Part shown: positions 11,040-21,988 of the stretch, piece after piece
Numbering within the stretch: position 1 is the first letter of the stretch
Layout of the letters: every line of letters starts with the position of its first letter
NCBI GenBank assembly: GCA_003290165.1
Contig: QNQO01001846.1
Span: 124,001-188,000, forward strand
Reading direction: 5' to 3'
DNA: 64,000 nt
DNA from: Berberis thunbergii
Taxonomy: Eukaryota > Streptophyta > Magnoliopsida > Ranunculales > Berberidaceae
Notes under the pieces: generated by a model
Database searches by the model: none
The model's input: the letters and a program-made list of their open reading frames with translations, nothing else
What the model was told of the DNA's origin: nothing
Program-made: the position numbers and the translations under genes

Positions 11040-11291
11040 TTACATATTCAACTCGGACTGGGTTATCTTGCCATCTCCGTCCTTCTTGTTTATGAGGTTG
11101 AATGTTTGAACTATCATGTCGTGAGATTTTGAGATCAAGTTGGAGGTGATGAGATCATGCATGGATGATGACGAAAAAGATTCGGAGGAGGCGGACCTGG
11201 AGATGCATGGGGACTGCGATCGAGACCTTGCCGAAGAGGAGTAGCCTGCCTGGGATGGGGATCGGGATTGACACTGGTATGGTCTCTCCAA
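11040..11291 (-). pseudogene. EF-hand (calmodulin-like) gene relic
   Basis: An 83-codon minus-strand frame has a Ser/Arg-rich N-terminal half and ends TFNLINKKDGDGKITQSELN followed by a stop. This matches the first EF-hand of plant calmodulin-like proteins (F.LID.DGDGKI..SEL). The Ca-binding loop begins with Lys instead of Asp, and the protein stops where a second helix and further EF-hands would follow. It is best read as a truncated relic; a chance resemblance is possible because only one hand is visible. Confidence 0.45.
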
Positions 11292-11663
11292 GATGTGTAG
11301 GGAAGATAGAAGAGAGGTTGGGTGGGCGGGTTTTGGCTAAAAGATGAGCCCAACTCAACACCTTATTTGTTTGTTGGCACGATCTCACACTTTTTCTTGG
11401 AAGCATGTATACATGTCTATGGCCAAGGGCGGAGCAACATGCAATTTTTATTCCCCCCTCCCCCTTCAGCAACTTTCACAATTTGTGTAAGAGCAATGGG
11501 TTTAGTAACACTTTTAATTGCTTGCGCCCTGAAAAATGAGCAAACGTGCCCCCCTCAACTATTACCAAATTGTGATTAACCCTTATAAAAATTTTTAAGA
11601 ACCACTCATCTCACTTGTGCTCAATAGAATAATAAAAGTTTGCCACCAAATTTTAGTCTTATT

Positions 11664-12806
11664 TAGGGGTGGGCATCCCATCCCGCGATCTCAATCCCAT
11701 CTGATTTTTTTTTTTAGTCCTTTTGGGATTAATCAAACTCATTCGATCTCGTCCAGTCCTGATCTAGAGTGGGATGTGATCGGGATGAATATTTTCAATC
11801 GCGCCTATCTCATCCCGTGCAGAACTTATTTATTTGATATTTATTATTATAAATTTAATAAAGACTAAAGTATAACAATAGTTTCTAGAATCCATGAAAG
11901 CCAATGATGATGATTATGTGATATTAATGAACATAACTGTTTAATTAAGGAGAATGGTTAGGAAAGATTGATTTGTATTAAAGATTCGTCACCATATGTG
12001 GATTAGGTTGGGCCTTGCTGATGCTATAACAAAATATAATTTTATTGGATTCCAATACTCAAATTTGATTTGCAAAATCTAAATTACAAATGGTCATGTA
12101 GCAAGATGACTCATTTCAACCATTTGATGACACATTAAGATGGTAATGTGAGAATCTTATATAACAATTTCTAGTTTTGTGTGATTATGGATCTAATACA
12201 CCCTCATGAATAAAAACTATAACATTCTTCAGTTTAAACTTTCGTAAATTTATCAGTGGATGAAATAATTACCTCTGTGTCTACATACTAGTCTAAAATT
12301 TTTTAGTCTCAAGATCTGAAACCCATAAGAGTATATGAAGATAAAATATTTAAACCGGCCATGTTCCCTAATGACATACCCTGGACTCTTTCTATTAAAT
12401 CTGTTCTTATTTTCTAGTTTACGATCTAACATCACATGCTACTATTTTATTTTCAGATGCTTTTGGACATTTAGATCGGTCCATAATATCATGTTATTGT
12501 GAACTCTTTTATCAAACATATTCATCATCGACGAAATGTGAGAACAATGTCTAAAATGTTTTCAAATTGGGGCCGTAAAAAACCCTAAGCAGTCAATCTT
12601 CATCCAGATTTTAATAGGACTGCAATTTTTCACCTCGTTTGTTTTGTGGTACCATAATGTTCGCTAATTCTAAATGAGGACTGCAATCATGCTCGTCTAG
12701 TTTCATCTCAAACCCATTTAGGAATGGGACGATATTAGGATGATGTCTACCCCGTTCTGAAGATAAACAATGGGATGAGATCCATCCCTTCCCGTGCCCA
12801 CCCCTA
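11664..12806. mobile_element. hAT-type non-autonomous element, 1143 bp, TAGGGGTGGGCA ends
   Basis: Starts TAGGGGTGGGCATCCC and ends GTGCCCACCCCTA, with an exact 8-bp target duplication GTCTTATT on both sides (11656-11663 and 12807-12814). The duplication length fits the hAT superfamily. Subterminal regions are GGGATG/CATCCC-rich. No transposase frame is visible; the small frames inside are unrelated to known domains. End fragments of the same family lie near 4100 and 32299. Confidence 0.88.
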
Positions 12807-12880
12807 GTCTTATTTGTTTTAAGTTCCATGAAAAATGTCTTAGTTAAGTCACTAAAATAAAACTATACTCTATTCCAGTT

Positions 12881-12972
12881 CAGAAATTCTAGGCGGCCTG
12901 GGAAACCAGCCTGGGGGGCGAAAATACAATTTTGTCTCCCCCCCCCCCCAACGGGGCCGCCTAGAAATTCCC
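12881..12972. mobile_element. Short GGCGGCCTGG foldback element (Mutator-like ends)
   Basis: Palindrome with arms AATTCTAGGCGGCC and GGCCGCCTAGAAATT around a C-run. Flanks ATTCCAGTT (12872-12880) and ATTCTAGTT (12973-12981) match at 8 of 9 positions, consistent with a 9-bp duplication. Confidence 0.7.
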
Positions 12973-13014
12973 ATTCTAGTTTTATCTATCACCTATTTGC
13001 AATACACACATTAC

Positions 13015-13148
13015 CACATATTTACACAATGGTTTTCCTATCAAATCATACTCATTTTTCACCATCTCCATTTAGTTACGTCACATATTTACACAATGGT
13101 TTTCCTATCAAATCATACCCATTTTTCACCATCTCCATTTAGTTATGC
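13015..13148. repeat. 67-bp direct tandem duplication
   Basis: The block beginning CACATATTTACACAATGG is present twice, at 13015 and 13082, with only one or two differences. Confidence 0.9.
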
Positions 13149-13626
13149 TTACAACTAATTGAGGTTCTTATGGATTTAATTAATTAAGTTAGCATCACAT
13201 AAATCAGTGTAGCATCCATTTTATAAACATTAATTTTGTAAATAATGTAAAAACTATTGCATTATTTCTGAATTGGATATTATAAAACCAAATTATATTT
13301 TAATTTGTTCTTTTGAAGATGAAATTTTTGGCATGTTAATCATATAACCATATGAATAGTTATATTTATTTATTATAGTTATTATTAGCTAACTGGTAAT
13401 TGAGAATATTATATCATGTTAGGAAAGATAATCAACAATTTACAATTTTCCCCCCAAATTTTCTATAGAGTAGTTAATATTATTATTTTTTAGTATTAAA
13501 ACAACAATGGTTTTTCACAATATATATTTGCTCTCCCTCCCCCCACAAAAATCATGGCTCCGCCATTGCCTATAGCATGCCACTTGAGCTATTGTAAAGT
13601 GTGTAAAAGAATCATAATTAATATGA
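13149..13626. other. AT-rich intergenic DNA, no gene seen
   Basis: No coding or repeat structure recognised. Confidence 0.5.
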
Positions 13627-13635
13627 TTCAAACAT

Positions 13636-13819
13636 GAATAATTCTAGGGAGCCTGTGTTTGCTGCCTGGATTTGCAGCCTGGGTGGGCGAAATTACCCTT
13701 TTACCCTTTCTTTGTTGTTTTTATATTTAAAGAGTGGTTAAAAAGGCAGGGGCAAAAATGTAAAAATACCACCCAGGCTGCAAATCCAGGCAGCAGACCC
13801 AGGCTCCCTAGAAGCACTC
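13636..13819. mobile_element. Foldback element, TTCTAGGGAGCC subfamily (Mutator-like)
   Basis: A perfect 9-bp duplication TTCAAACAT flanks it (13627-13635 and 13820-13828). Arms of about 45 bp contain TTCTAGGGAGCCTG, CTGCCTGGATTTGCAGCCTG and their complements. Its outermost bases (GAATAATTCTAG / GAGTGCTTCTAG) resemble those of the CGAGG family, so both probably used related transposases. Confidence 0.9.
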
Positions 13820-13929
13820 TTCAAACATCAACAAATTTTGACCTAGTTTACTCTAATTTTTGACATTTAAAATTTGTAATAAACATATGATTGCTTGTGA
13901 AATTATAAACAATCATATCATGTTATTGC

Positions 13930-15075
13930 TTGCAAACCACTGTTAAAAAATAGATGCACTTCAAATTCATTCAAAATCGAGTATTGACAAAGTTGCTAAT
14001 TTTCCTGTTAAGAATTTTTACTCAGAGATCCCCCTAGTAAGTATTTTCTCTTGGCAAAAAGGGTCAAAAGCTGAGATCTTTTTTTCTTCACAAAATAGAG
14101 GTTCTTTCGGAATTTTGGTCGATTCAATCCCCAACTACACACAAAGTCAACATGAAAAATGTAATAGTAATCCCTCAATTTCTTATATCTTATCGATTTT
14201 CTCAACCAAAGAAAATTTGTCATAGTAAGATTTTATTCTCTTAGAGAATATTTTATATTGAAAAATTTTGGCGAGTCAGACTCCAAATGCCACCTTTATT
14301 ATTTTTTTATTTTTTGTGACTTTAACCCACTCTCATAAAATGTTTTCCATTCTAAATCCTAGTTTTTCACGAAGAGTGAGACTAGAGAATCAGGTTTTAT
14401 AACTAGAATGATGTGACATCGTTAGAGGAGATTTTTTACAACCTCGAGATACACATAAACACTTTGAATATTTCATCATTCTTTCAAGATCACGCCACAT
14501 CACCATGGTTACAAATCCTAATTGCAAAAACACGATTTCCTAGCATTTTTATTTCAAGAAATTTGTTTTTGAAGTTTTAAAATTGCAATGGATATATTTT
14601 GGAATCACTTGGGTGAGAATATCATGATTGAATGGTTGTTACCATTCACCTAACTTTCTAACACAATAATCTCAACCACTAAAAACATTATAAAAATGAG
14701 TTAACTTCTTGCAAAAATATGATAGTTCACCATATTTAAATTATTTTAGATATATACACTCTCTTTATCCAAACATTCTTTTCCAAAAATATCATAGTTC
14801 TTGCACCACTCTTGAAATGTCTGGACATCGATGATTTGGGAAAAATGAGTTAACTTCTTATCCATAGCAAAATGATGGGAATTTGGGCTCGGAAATTCCG
14901 TTGCATTATCCCATACCTTTATCAAGTCTTTTATGCACCACAGGGTATCTAAGAAGACAATTAGCATGAAAGCAGTGTAATTTGGATATTTGCTACATGG
15001 CAACAAGTTGAGTCCTATAAACAATGTATTAGTGCAATAGACCAAAATTTTGAATTGGGGTTCGAAGTTCATTTT
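13930..15075. repeat. 1.1-kb dispersed duplication (second copy 54520-55720)
   Basis: Sequence from GATGCACTTCAAATTCATTC onward aligns with 54540-55720 through several long near-identical stretches. Both copies carry a minus-strand frame (14746-15072, 108 codons; 55500-55703, 67 codons) whose translations share the pattern LLPCSK.PNY, D.LW.IKDL..VWD and HF.Q.ID.QTF. I do not recognise this as a protein family; the frame may only be preserved because the copies are recent. Confidence 0.7.
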
Positions 15076-15089
15076 AAAACATTGATGTC

Positions 15090-15480
15090 TTTTGATAACT
15101 TGACCCTTTACTGATAATGTTGGTTCAATATATGATTTAAACAGTTGAGCAAAGTCAAAAGCTAGTTAGAACATACGAGTGACTTAAATTGTATTCAAAG
15201 ATTATTCTGGTCAATGTAAATAATAATTTAAAGGAAGTATCAAATGGTATTAAAAGTTTGTTCTGATGAATGTAGATAATAATTTAAAGGAAGTATCAAA
15301 TGGTACTGGGTCAAGTAAGAAAACAGTTAAACATATTAACAAGTTCAAGGTGTTTATTTTAATTTTTGATTCAACAATGTAATTTTTTACTCCAGACATA
15401 TAGATTTTACGAATAAGAAAAAGGTAGACCATGAAGTGAAATGTAAATATACCATCACATTAATGAAATTTTATCCAAGT
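15090..15480. repeat. Dispersed repeat (second copy 26995-27410)
   Basis: The block starting GATGTCTTTTGATAACTTGA is repeated with moderate divergence at 26998. It includes an internal partial repeat of AAAGGAAGTATCAAATGGTA at about 15231 and 15289. Confidence 0.7.
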
Positions 15481-15489
15481 CAGATTAAA

Positions 15490-16200
15490 AAAAAACCTAG
15501 GTTGTCAATGCGCTCTACTTGCGCAAATATTTAGTATTTTTATCTTATTTCAACAATTTAATAATAAGAAAAAATTATTATTAAAATTTTAAACAAAATA
15601 ATTATATATAGTTTTAAGGGCATGTGTATAGTTTATAAATAAATAAGGGACTTCAAATAATTTATGTTATAAGCATAGGTATATACCTAAATAATCAATG
15701 TTTGATAGGTCAAAGGTGACCAAGTTGGTTGGCCAAGCCTATGTGGTTTGTCCTCCACGTCTTGGGTTTGATACCTATTAGTGACATGGGGTGAGTGGGT
15801 TAAGGGATAAAAAATCAATGTTTGAGAGGGCAAAATGAGAAATTTAAAAGTTAGATATAAGGTTTTTTTTTTAATTGAAAAACTTCAAATAAACTATATT
15901 AAGGGCTTGAGTATAATTATTAAATGTTTACAGGGCTGATTTTTATTGTAAATAGTTTAAATTTTAATGGTAAAAATGTATAATAGTGTTTTCATTATAG
16001 GGGTCTATTTATAAGTTATAAATAATTTGAGGGCTTCAAATAAATTATATTAAAGGCTTAGGTCTAATTAATGAGTATTGAGAGGGATTGGGTTTGATTA
16101 TAAATAATCATGAGTGTAAAATATGTAATAGTATTTTTCAATTAAAAGACACAAATACCCCTTGAAATATTCATTGGTATTTGATTTTTACATGTAATAA
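15490..16200. repeat. Dispersed AT-rich repeat interrupted by a SINE (copy 28550-28850)
   Basis: GCGCTCTACTTGCGCAAATA near 15508 and the following AT-rich sequence recur at 28555. The TGCGC…GCGCA hairpin at its start could be a Helitron-type end, unproven. Confidence 0.5.
15706..15812 (+). mobile_element. tRNA-derived SINE, short
   Basis: An A-box-like TGACCAAGTTGGTTGG (about 15717-15732) and B-box-like GGGTTTGATACC (about 15763-15774) have tRNA-type spacing, the 3' end is A-rich (GGATAAAAA), and a 13-bp duplication AATCAATGTTTGA flanks the element (15693-15705 and 15813-15825). Such elements are copied by LINE machinery from an internal Pol III promoter. Confidence 0.75.
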
Positions 16201-16404
16201 TTACGAATAGGGGAAGACAAAATGGAAAAGTAAAGTTAGAGTTGAAGACATGCACATTTCACTATTCATTTGGGGAAGATGAGTTATGTACTTAAGATGT
16301 ACCGATTAAGATGAAGATGGCCAAATGCAAATATCATGCATTAAGGATATTTTAGTTACTCATACCGAAAGGAAGAATATCAAGTTGCTGAGTGTGCATA
16401 ATCA

Positions 16405-16612
16405 GCCCAGTATTTTTTTCAATTTTTTTTTCTCATTTATTTCAATTCTTATGGGTTTGCCACAGTATTTATATATTTGATTTATTGCTAAACTCTACTT
16501 TTAACCACCCTAACTTGAGATGGTAAAAAATGGGGTTTAGCAATAAATAAAATATGTAATATTGTAACAAACCCATAGGAATTGAAAAAAATGAAAAAAT
16601 ATTCAAGTAAAA
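16405..16612. mobile_element. AT-rich foldback (MITE-like) hairpin
   Basis: Left arm TTCAATTCTTATGGGTTTG and ATTTATTGCTAAACTCTAC are mirrored on the right by GGGGTTTAGCAATAAAT and CAAACCCATAGGAATTGAA, giving arms of about 90 bp around a centre near 16508. No target duplication was resolved. Confidence 0.65.
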
Positions 16613-17109
16613 AATTCAAAAAAATTGACAGTCTGTTTTCTGTCAAAACGCAGCAGTAGCTGCAAGGATATGAAGATTACTCGCATGATCCACTGCTTTA
16701 TGGCAAAAAAATAGAGTCTAGTTTCTGTCTAAACGCAGCGGCTCCGGCGAACTTCTATTTTATCCTCGCCTAAGCAGCTGTTTTTGGGCAAAAACCTGAC
16801 TCTGTTTCATACAATTGTTGGTTTTTCTGTGATTTGTACGACCACATTCGCGTCTGTTTGCTGCGATTGTTATCATTGGATTCGATTTTGCCATTGCATT
16901 TTGAGTATCTCGGGATATTTTTTAACCTTTTCCTTTGTTTATGACATTCAAGCATACTTGGGAAAACCCCATGGTTGCATAATCACAAGAAAATTCTTGA
17001 GAAAAGAAATAGAATTCATTGTGGAGATAAATAGAATTGCTTGTGAAGACAAATAGAATTGCTTGGGAAGACAAATTCATAACCAATTCATTTAAGTTGT
17101 CATTTAGAT
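16613..17109. other. Intergenic sequence, no gene recognised
   Basis: A 90-codon plus-strand frame (16784-17056) has Cys- and aromatic-rich content without a domain. Two related segments ending AAACGCAGC lie about 90 bp apart near 16635 and 16720. Confidence 0.4.
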
Positions 17110-17571
17110 TGAGCTGTAGCACCCCGTAATTTTTGTACTTACTGAAAATATTTATATTTTTGTGTGATTGTCTTCATTAAGTTATGGGCATACGTATGAG
17201 CTATTTGTTTGTCCATGTGATGTGTAGTTTGTTTATTTAAGAATTAATTTTCTACTTACCTTCCTCTACCGAATCTCAGGACGAGATTATTTTGAGTTGT
17301 ATATATTGTAATACCTGCCTAATTAAATAAATATATAAAAAAAATTCTTTTGTAAACCCTAATGTTGATGGGTTGTTAGTCAATTGTATTTGGGCTTGAT
17401 TTTGGGCTTTTATTAAACTAATAAGTAGGGTTTTTATTTTGTGAAAGAGGGTGGATGCATTCAGAACTTCTGTGGGGGCGAATAGTCACCCACCATATAT
17501 TAAAAAAAAACGAGAAGAAACAAAAAAATTTTCCTTAAGCTTTTCTTCTCTTTCTAGTTTCCTTATTCTCA

Positions 17572-17868
17572 ATGGCGGCTGACATTAGCAAGGTGATGAA
17601 GATGGGAAGATGGAGGCCGGTGGAGGAAGAGATGTTATTCCTCTTACCCTTTTCAGCGGCGACGGAGGTTGAGATTGGTGTGACGAGGAAAGGCGGCGAT
17701 GGTTGTGGTGGTGGAGGAGAGGCCTCCACCGCCGTGCTCGCTGTTTCCTCATCTGATGGTTTGGCAGATCTCGAAGTGGAGGTGGGTGGAGCACCAAAGA
17801 GGAAGACGTTCAGGAAGTTCTCCTTCAGGGGTGTGGATCTGGACTTGCTCCTTGACATGGGTACCTAG
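17572..17868 (+). pseudogene. Chimeric frame ending in the N-terminus of ribosomal protein uS19 (RPS15)
   Basis: A 98-codon frame starts with [12 protein letters not shown] and ends, at residues 76-96, with [21 protein letters not shown]. That segment is the conserved N-terminal part of cytosolic 40S protein RPS15/uS19 of plants. Residues 1-75 are Gly/Glu-rich and not part of the ribosomal protein. The frame stops at 17868 where the family would continue for over 100 residues. It lies inside the LTR-type insertion and is followed 12 bp later, same strand, by a CWC22 fragment. I read it as a captured gene piece; whether the frame is translated is unknown. Confidence 0.75.
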
Positions 17869-17879
17869 GAGTTGGCGTT

Positions 17880-18224
17880 GATGATAAGCCTTAGTTACTT
17901 GTTGCGACTAAATTTATAGCACATCTTGTGAATCAATAAGTGGCTCATGAGATTATCGCTTTGGAGCTTCTCACTTTGTTCTTGGAGAATCCTATTGTGT
18001 GGAAGTAGTTGTTGGGTTCATTACTGAATGTGGTTCACTTCTTTAGGACCTTTCACCACGAGGGCTTCATGGCATCTTTGAGCGATTTCGCGGAAATACT
18101 TCACGAAGGGGAGATAGATAAACGGGTTCAGTTCTTAATTGAAGGTCTTTTTGCAATCAGAACAGCCAAATTTCAGGGTTATCCAGCTGTTCGCAAAGAA
18201 CTAGATCTCGTTGAGCAAGAAGAT
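17880..18224 (+). pseudogene. CWC22: CWC22 (spliceosome, MIF4G domain) fragment
   Basis: CWC22 is a core spliceosomal protein that recruits eIF4A3. The translation shows FIAHLVNQ, VAHEIIALELLT, then ILHEGEIDKRVQFLIEGLFA and GYPAVRKELDLVEQED, a nearly continuous match to the plant CWC22 MIF4G region as I know it. It contains several stops and a frameshift (around 17896, 17937 and 18007), and a poorly matching middle between 18010 and 18090. The sequence diverges after 18224. Exonic sequence without introns suggests capture as RNA. It sits within the LTR insertion right after the RPS15 piece. Confidence 0.85.
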
Positions 18225-20437
18225 TCGTCATCAAACACACTCGATGCTCTATTTGGTGGTTAGCATGGGTGGTGGTATCTCAGATACCTGTCTATATACA
18301 AAACTTGGGAGTTAGGACCAAGCAGCACATTGTTGGGTGTTACTACTTATCTGGTTCTTATCCCTTGATTTCCATCAGTCAATAAGTCATCTGGTGTAGC
18401 AAGGGAAGATCCTGAGGTTCAACTAACTAAAAGGTGAGTTTATTTTCATCCCCTTTCTTTTTAATTTTTGTATTGATTTTGGTTATTGTTAGATTGGGTA
18501 TTTTGACATAGCAGGTGAGTTTTCTTTTACCCCTTTCAGTTTGTTTTATGCGATGGTTTTGATAGTTATGTGTTGTGTGTTTAATCTACTTTGATTAAAA
18601 CCTCATTTTCTTTCTTCCTGATTTTTGCCCTTAACTTGGTAGATTAAATTGATGGGGTTTGATTACTTTAATTAATTGATATGAATGGATACCCATTGTA
18701 ATTCACATTGATTTTAGGCAATTGTCAAGGCATTTGGGGTTTTTCAGGTGATCATCATCATTAGAAAAACATGTGCTTGAGTAGGGTTTGTGTAAGACTA
18801 AGGAACCCCTGAGTGTTATCATGAAGAAAATTTGGGCAAATTGTATCTCATAGGTTAGATCAGATGTTACCACATTTACGTAGTAGGTGTATGTGCATTT
18901 TTGGATTTGTCAAATCCCATCGGGTGGAAATTGAAATTCATCATATGTGTCCATATGGTTTATTAAAGTTGGTTGTCAAAGTGTTGTGCCACTATCATAA
19001 ATATTTTCTCGTTAATTGTCAAAGGTTATAGATACAATGCTCATTTGTTTGATGAAATTCCTTAATGAAATAGAAGATGGATTTGGGAAAGTTTTACAAG
19101 AATGAAATGAGTCAATTTTGCTTAGTTCCTAATGTATCTCGTTGTCATACGCTCTTTTGATCATGACCTGGAAGATATTATCTTTGGAGAATTTCTTTGG
19201 ACCTATTTACATAACTGGCGAGATTGATCCCAATTGCATAACATAAAATAAAAGAAAATTTCCTAGTAATAGATATTGACTGGAATTTAACTGAGCACTT
19301 GTTTTAGTTTGAGTATTTGTATTGTTATGCGAATTGGTGTACATATTGTTTTTCAAATGATGCAAAGAGATGAGATGTGTGAATTGACAATGTGTCAAAT
19401 ATTACTTGTTCCCCAACAGAATGGTGGATACTGTGGTTGATTTATTTATGGTTGACAAAGTGTCACCATAAAAGAGTTTCGAGTTTTAGTTTATTTTTTA
19501 TGCTCTTTTCCACAACTCCGAAAAAAAAATGTGAAAAGAAAAGAAATTTTGTATACAGACTTGCTTGTATACGTGTGATATTATTATGGGTATGCAGACT
19601 TGCTTGCATACCAGTGCACCGTTCCATGTGAGTTCGGTTGTACGTGTAGATTTAGGAAATGATTGCCATGGATTGAACTTCGGGTAAGATGACATGTTCC
19701 TCGAGGTGGCACCCCACTTGGAACATGTACGCTCCGAGTGGTTTCGAAGACAAGGGAGACACACTTGGGTGATGTGTGTTCGGCACAAGGAGGATGATGC
19801 GATTGTGGAAAAGAAACGAGATTTCTTTTTGTGTATGTGCGTGATTACCTTAAAGGAAGAAACTAAATGCTCATTCGACCATTGAATGAGAACTACTTGT
19901 CTTCCTAAAGGTAGAAAATGTGTTTTGTTAATACTTCAATAATAGTCTAATATGATTATGAATTGTATAGTTGTTGTATTTATGAGGATTGATAATTCAT
20001 ACACTTTATTTATTAGTAATAAATAATGCATATTTATTATTAGGATGATAACACATTTGCCTCATGGAGGAACTACCTGGTGTGGTTGTTTATTGTTTTG
20101 TTTATTTTGATGTTGTCATGCGCGGATTTATTGATTTTGGGATGAAGATTTCTCACACCAGCTTTATTGCTGACCCGAGTGAGCTTTTGCTTCCCTTTTG
20201 GAATGTAGCCGATTAGCCTTTCAGGTTTAGAGATTTTGATGTGCGTACTGGAGTTTCGCTAGTGAGCTAGCAACGTCAGAGTCTCACCGGGTTAGATTTT
20301 TATTTGTTTCAGATGTTTAGTTCATGCTGCTATTTGTTTATGTTATTATTGAATTTTCACGTCCCGAATTTTGGGGGAAACGGATAATCCTACGTGGCTT
20401 TTGGGATTTTCGTTTCCTTCGAAAATCGGTGCGTGAC
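18225..20437. other. Remainder of the LTR-type insertion
   Basis: Non-coding. The last 350 bp (from about 20090: CATGCGCGGATTTATTG, CACGTCCCGAATTTTGGG) have the character of the terminal part of plant gypsy LTRs. No further host gene recognised. Confidence 0.5.
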
Positions 20438-20443
20438 ATGAGC

Positions 20444-21340
20444 ATTATAAAAGGGAAATAGTCTATTAGTATTCATAATCAATTCAAGAGAAATAATAGA
20501 AGATGAAATAAAAAAAGGCCAACGTTGAAATAAGAATCCTCCGACGAAGAATGAGATGAAATTGGAGATCCCGAAGACGACTCTGTTTGGTATAAGGACC
20601 CTCCACACATCATCGTCTTCAGATGATGATGATGACAAAAAACTGTCAAATGAGGAAGAAGAATCATCATCGTGGTGATGGTGCGTTAGTGGACCCCTAC
20701 TCCTTTGACGAAAAGGGTCGCGAACGTCATCCCCTCATAGACTTTGTTGACATTGTCCACGACAAATAATGTATTTTTTGTATTTTTTTGTAGTATTTTT
20801 AAATATTAATGAAAAAAATATTGTTTAATGTTTGCTTTTTTGTGTTTTTGTATTGTAAATTTTTGTTTGTATTTTTAAAATTTCAATTTGTGTTTGATTG
20901 TGAAGAAAATAAGAGAAGAAAATGAAGAAAATAAGAGAGAAAAAAAGAAAAACACATAAAAAGAAAGGGAGAGATGAGGAGGTGGTATAGGAGGTCGACG
21001 GGGTAGTGATAGTTCTTGACGGAGAAGAGAGGGAGATGAGAAGATATGTAGAGAAGGAGAGAGGGTGAGAAGAGGTTGAGAAGAGGTTGAGGATGAGGGC
21101 GACCAGTGATGTGGTGGTTCGGTTGATGGTGGCAAAGTGGTGGTGCAGTGCCAATGCCCTTGATGACAGGAGAAGAGAGGGAGAGAGGAAGAAGAAATGA
21201 GTTACGATTTTTTTTCTCCTTTATAAGGTGGTGTCCTTCAATAGTAGTGATATCCTTCAAAAAGGTGGTGGTGTTCTTCAGAAAGTAGCCTGATAGTGGT
21301 ATCCATCAGAAGAAGTGGTAGTCTTATTTAGCAACTGCCT
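20444..21340. other. Intergenic DNA with a polypurine tract (20900-21260)
   Basis: The plus strand is GAGAGA/GAAGAA-rich from 20900. Frames on the minus strand are Ser/Leu/Pro low complexity and rejected as genes. Nothing else seen. Confidence 0.55.
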
Positions 21341-21354
21341 AAATAATCTCTCAA

Positions 21355-21586
21355 TCTATCTAAAATAGACATGAATTTGGACTAATGCATCAAAATGTGT
21401 TGAATTTGGGACCAAAGTCCAAATATTTCGTAATTTTTCGTCCTTATTGATTAGAGCTACAACTTGGATTGGAGAATCTGATTTCGAACGGAAATTTTTT
21501 GAAATTATTCAAATTCGAAAATGCTGATTTTTTTTTCCAAATGATTTTGAATGTTTTTGCAGTGTAATTGGAATGTCTTAAAAATC
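21355..21586. repeat. Diverged copy of 430-850, lacking MITE copy 1
   Basis: Aligns with the flanks of the element at 626-752 but reads straight through the insertion point (about 21511-21521), so it gives an unoccupied-site comparison. Confidence 0.8.
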
Positions 21587-21763
21587 AGAAATTCCAAATG
21601 GCAAGGAAACCAACGAGAGAGGGGGGGTGACCGCTCATCCCCCTCGAGATGCATGCCTGCATCATCGAGATGCTTAAAAGTGCGAATCTCAAGGGAGATG
21701 AGTGGTCACACCCCCTCCCTCGCTGTTTTCCTTACTGGTTTCCTCGACAGTTAGACAGGTTCC
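21587..21763. mobile_element. Palindromic Mutator-like MITE, copy 6
   Basis: Flanks TTAAAAATC (21578-21586) and TCAAAAATC (21764-21772) match at 8 of 9 bases. The core CCCCTCGAGATGCATGC and the arms are those of the CGAGG family, more diverged at the left end. Confidence 0.82.
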
Positions 21764-21772
21764 TCAAAAATC

Positions 21773-21916
21773 CCAAATTCTAGGCGAGCCAGGCTCGGCT
21801 CTCTACTCTCCACAATCTTGAAGATGATGGTAATTTCCCATCTCTAGGATGATGAAGGGTAGAAAGCGAGCCTGGTGCGCTTGGCCTAGCTCCCTAGGCT
21901 TGTTCTTCAAAGATAT
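21773..21916. mobile_element. Foldback element, TTCTAGGCGAGCC subfamily
   Basis: Left arm TTCTAGGCGAGCCAGGCTCG and right arm CGAGCCTGGTGCGCTTGG…CCTAG form an imperfect palindrome directly next to copy 6. Target duplication is unclear because the two elements share a boundary. Confidence 0.6.
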
Positions 21917-21988
21917 CTAAATGACTCCAATTCTTGTCGAAAGTGTTCCAATTTGAAAATTGCGAAAAATATTTTGAATATTACATTT

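Larger units (their letters stand above)
17115..20438 (+). mobile_element. Large LTR-type insertion (solo or internally deleted) carrying host gene fragments
   Basis: The insertion begins TGTAGCACCCCGTAATTTT and ends ATCGGTGCGTGACA, with TGT…ACA termini, and is flanked by an exact 5-bp duplication TGAGC (17110-17114 and 20439-20443), as expected for LTR retrotransposon integration. Near 17268-17308 there is CTCAGGACGAGATTATTTT, which resembles the pol end/polypurine region before a gypsy 3' LTR, and 17309 restarts TGTAATACC. So it may be a stub of the 5' LTR plus a complete 3' LTR of about 3.1 kb rather than a simple solo LTR. No gag-pol remains. RPS15 and CWC22 fragments lie inside on the plus strand. 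Confidence 0.8.

Noticed and set aside
20825..21260. Overlapping minus-strand frames of 86-125 codons
   Set aside because: Same situation: GA-rich tract read in three frames, no domain.
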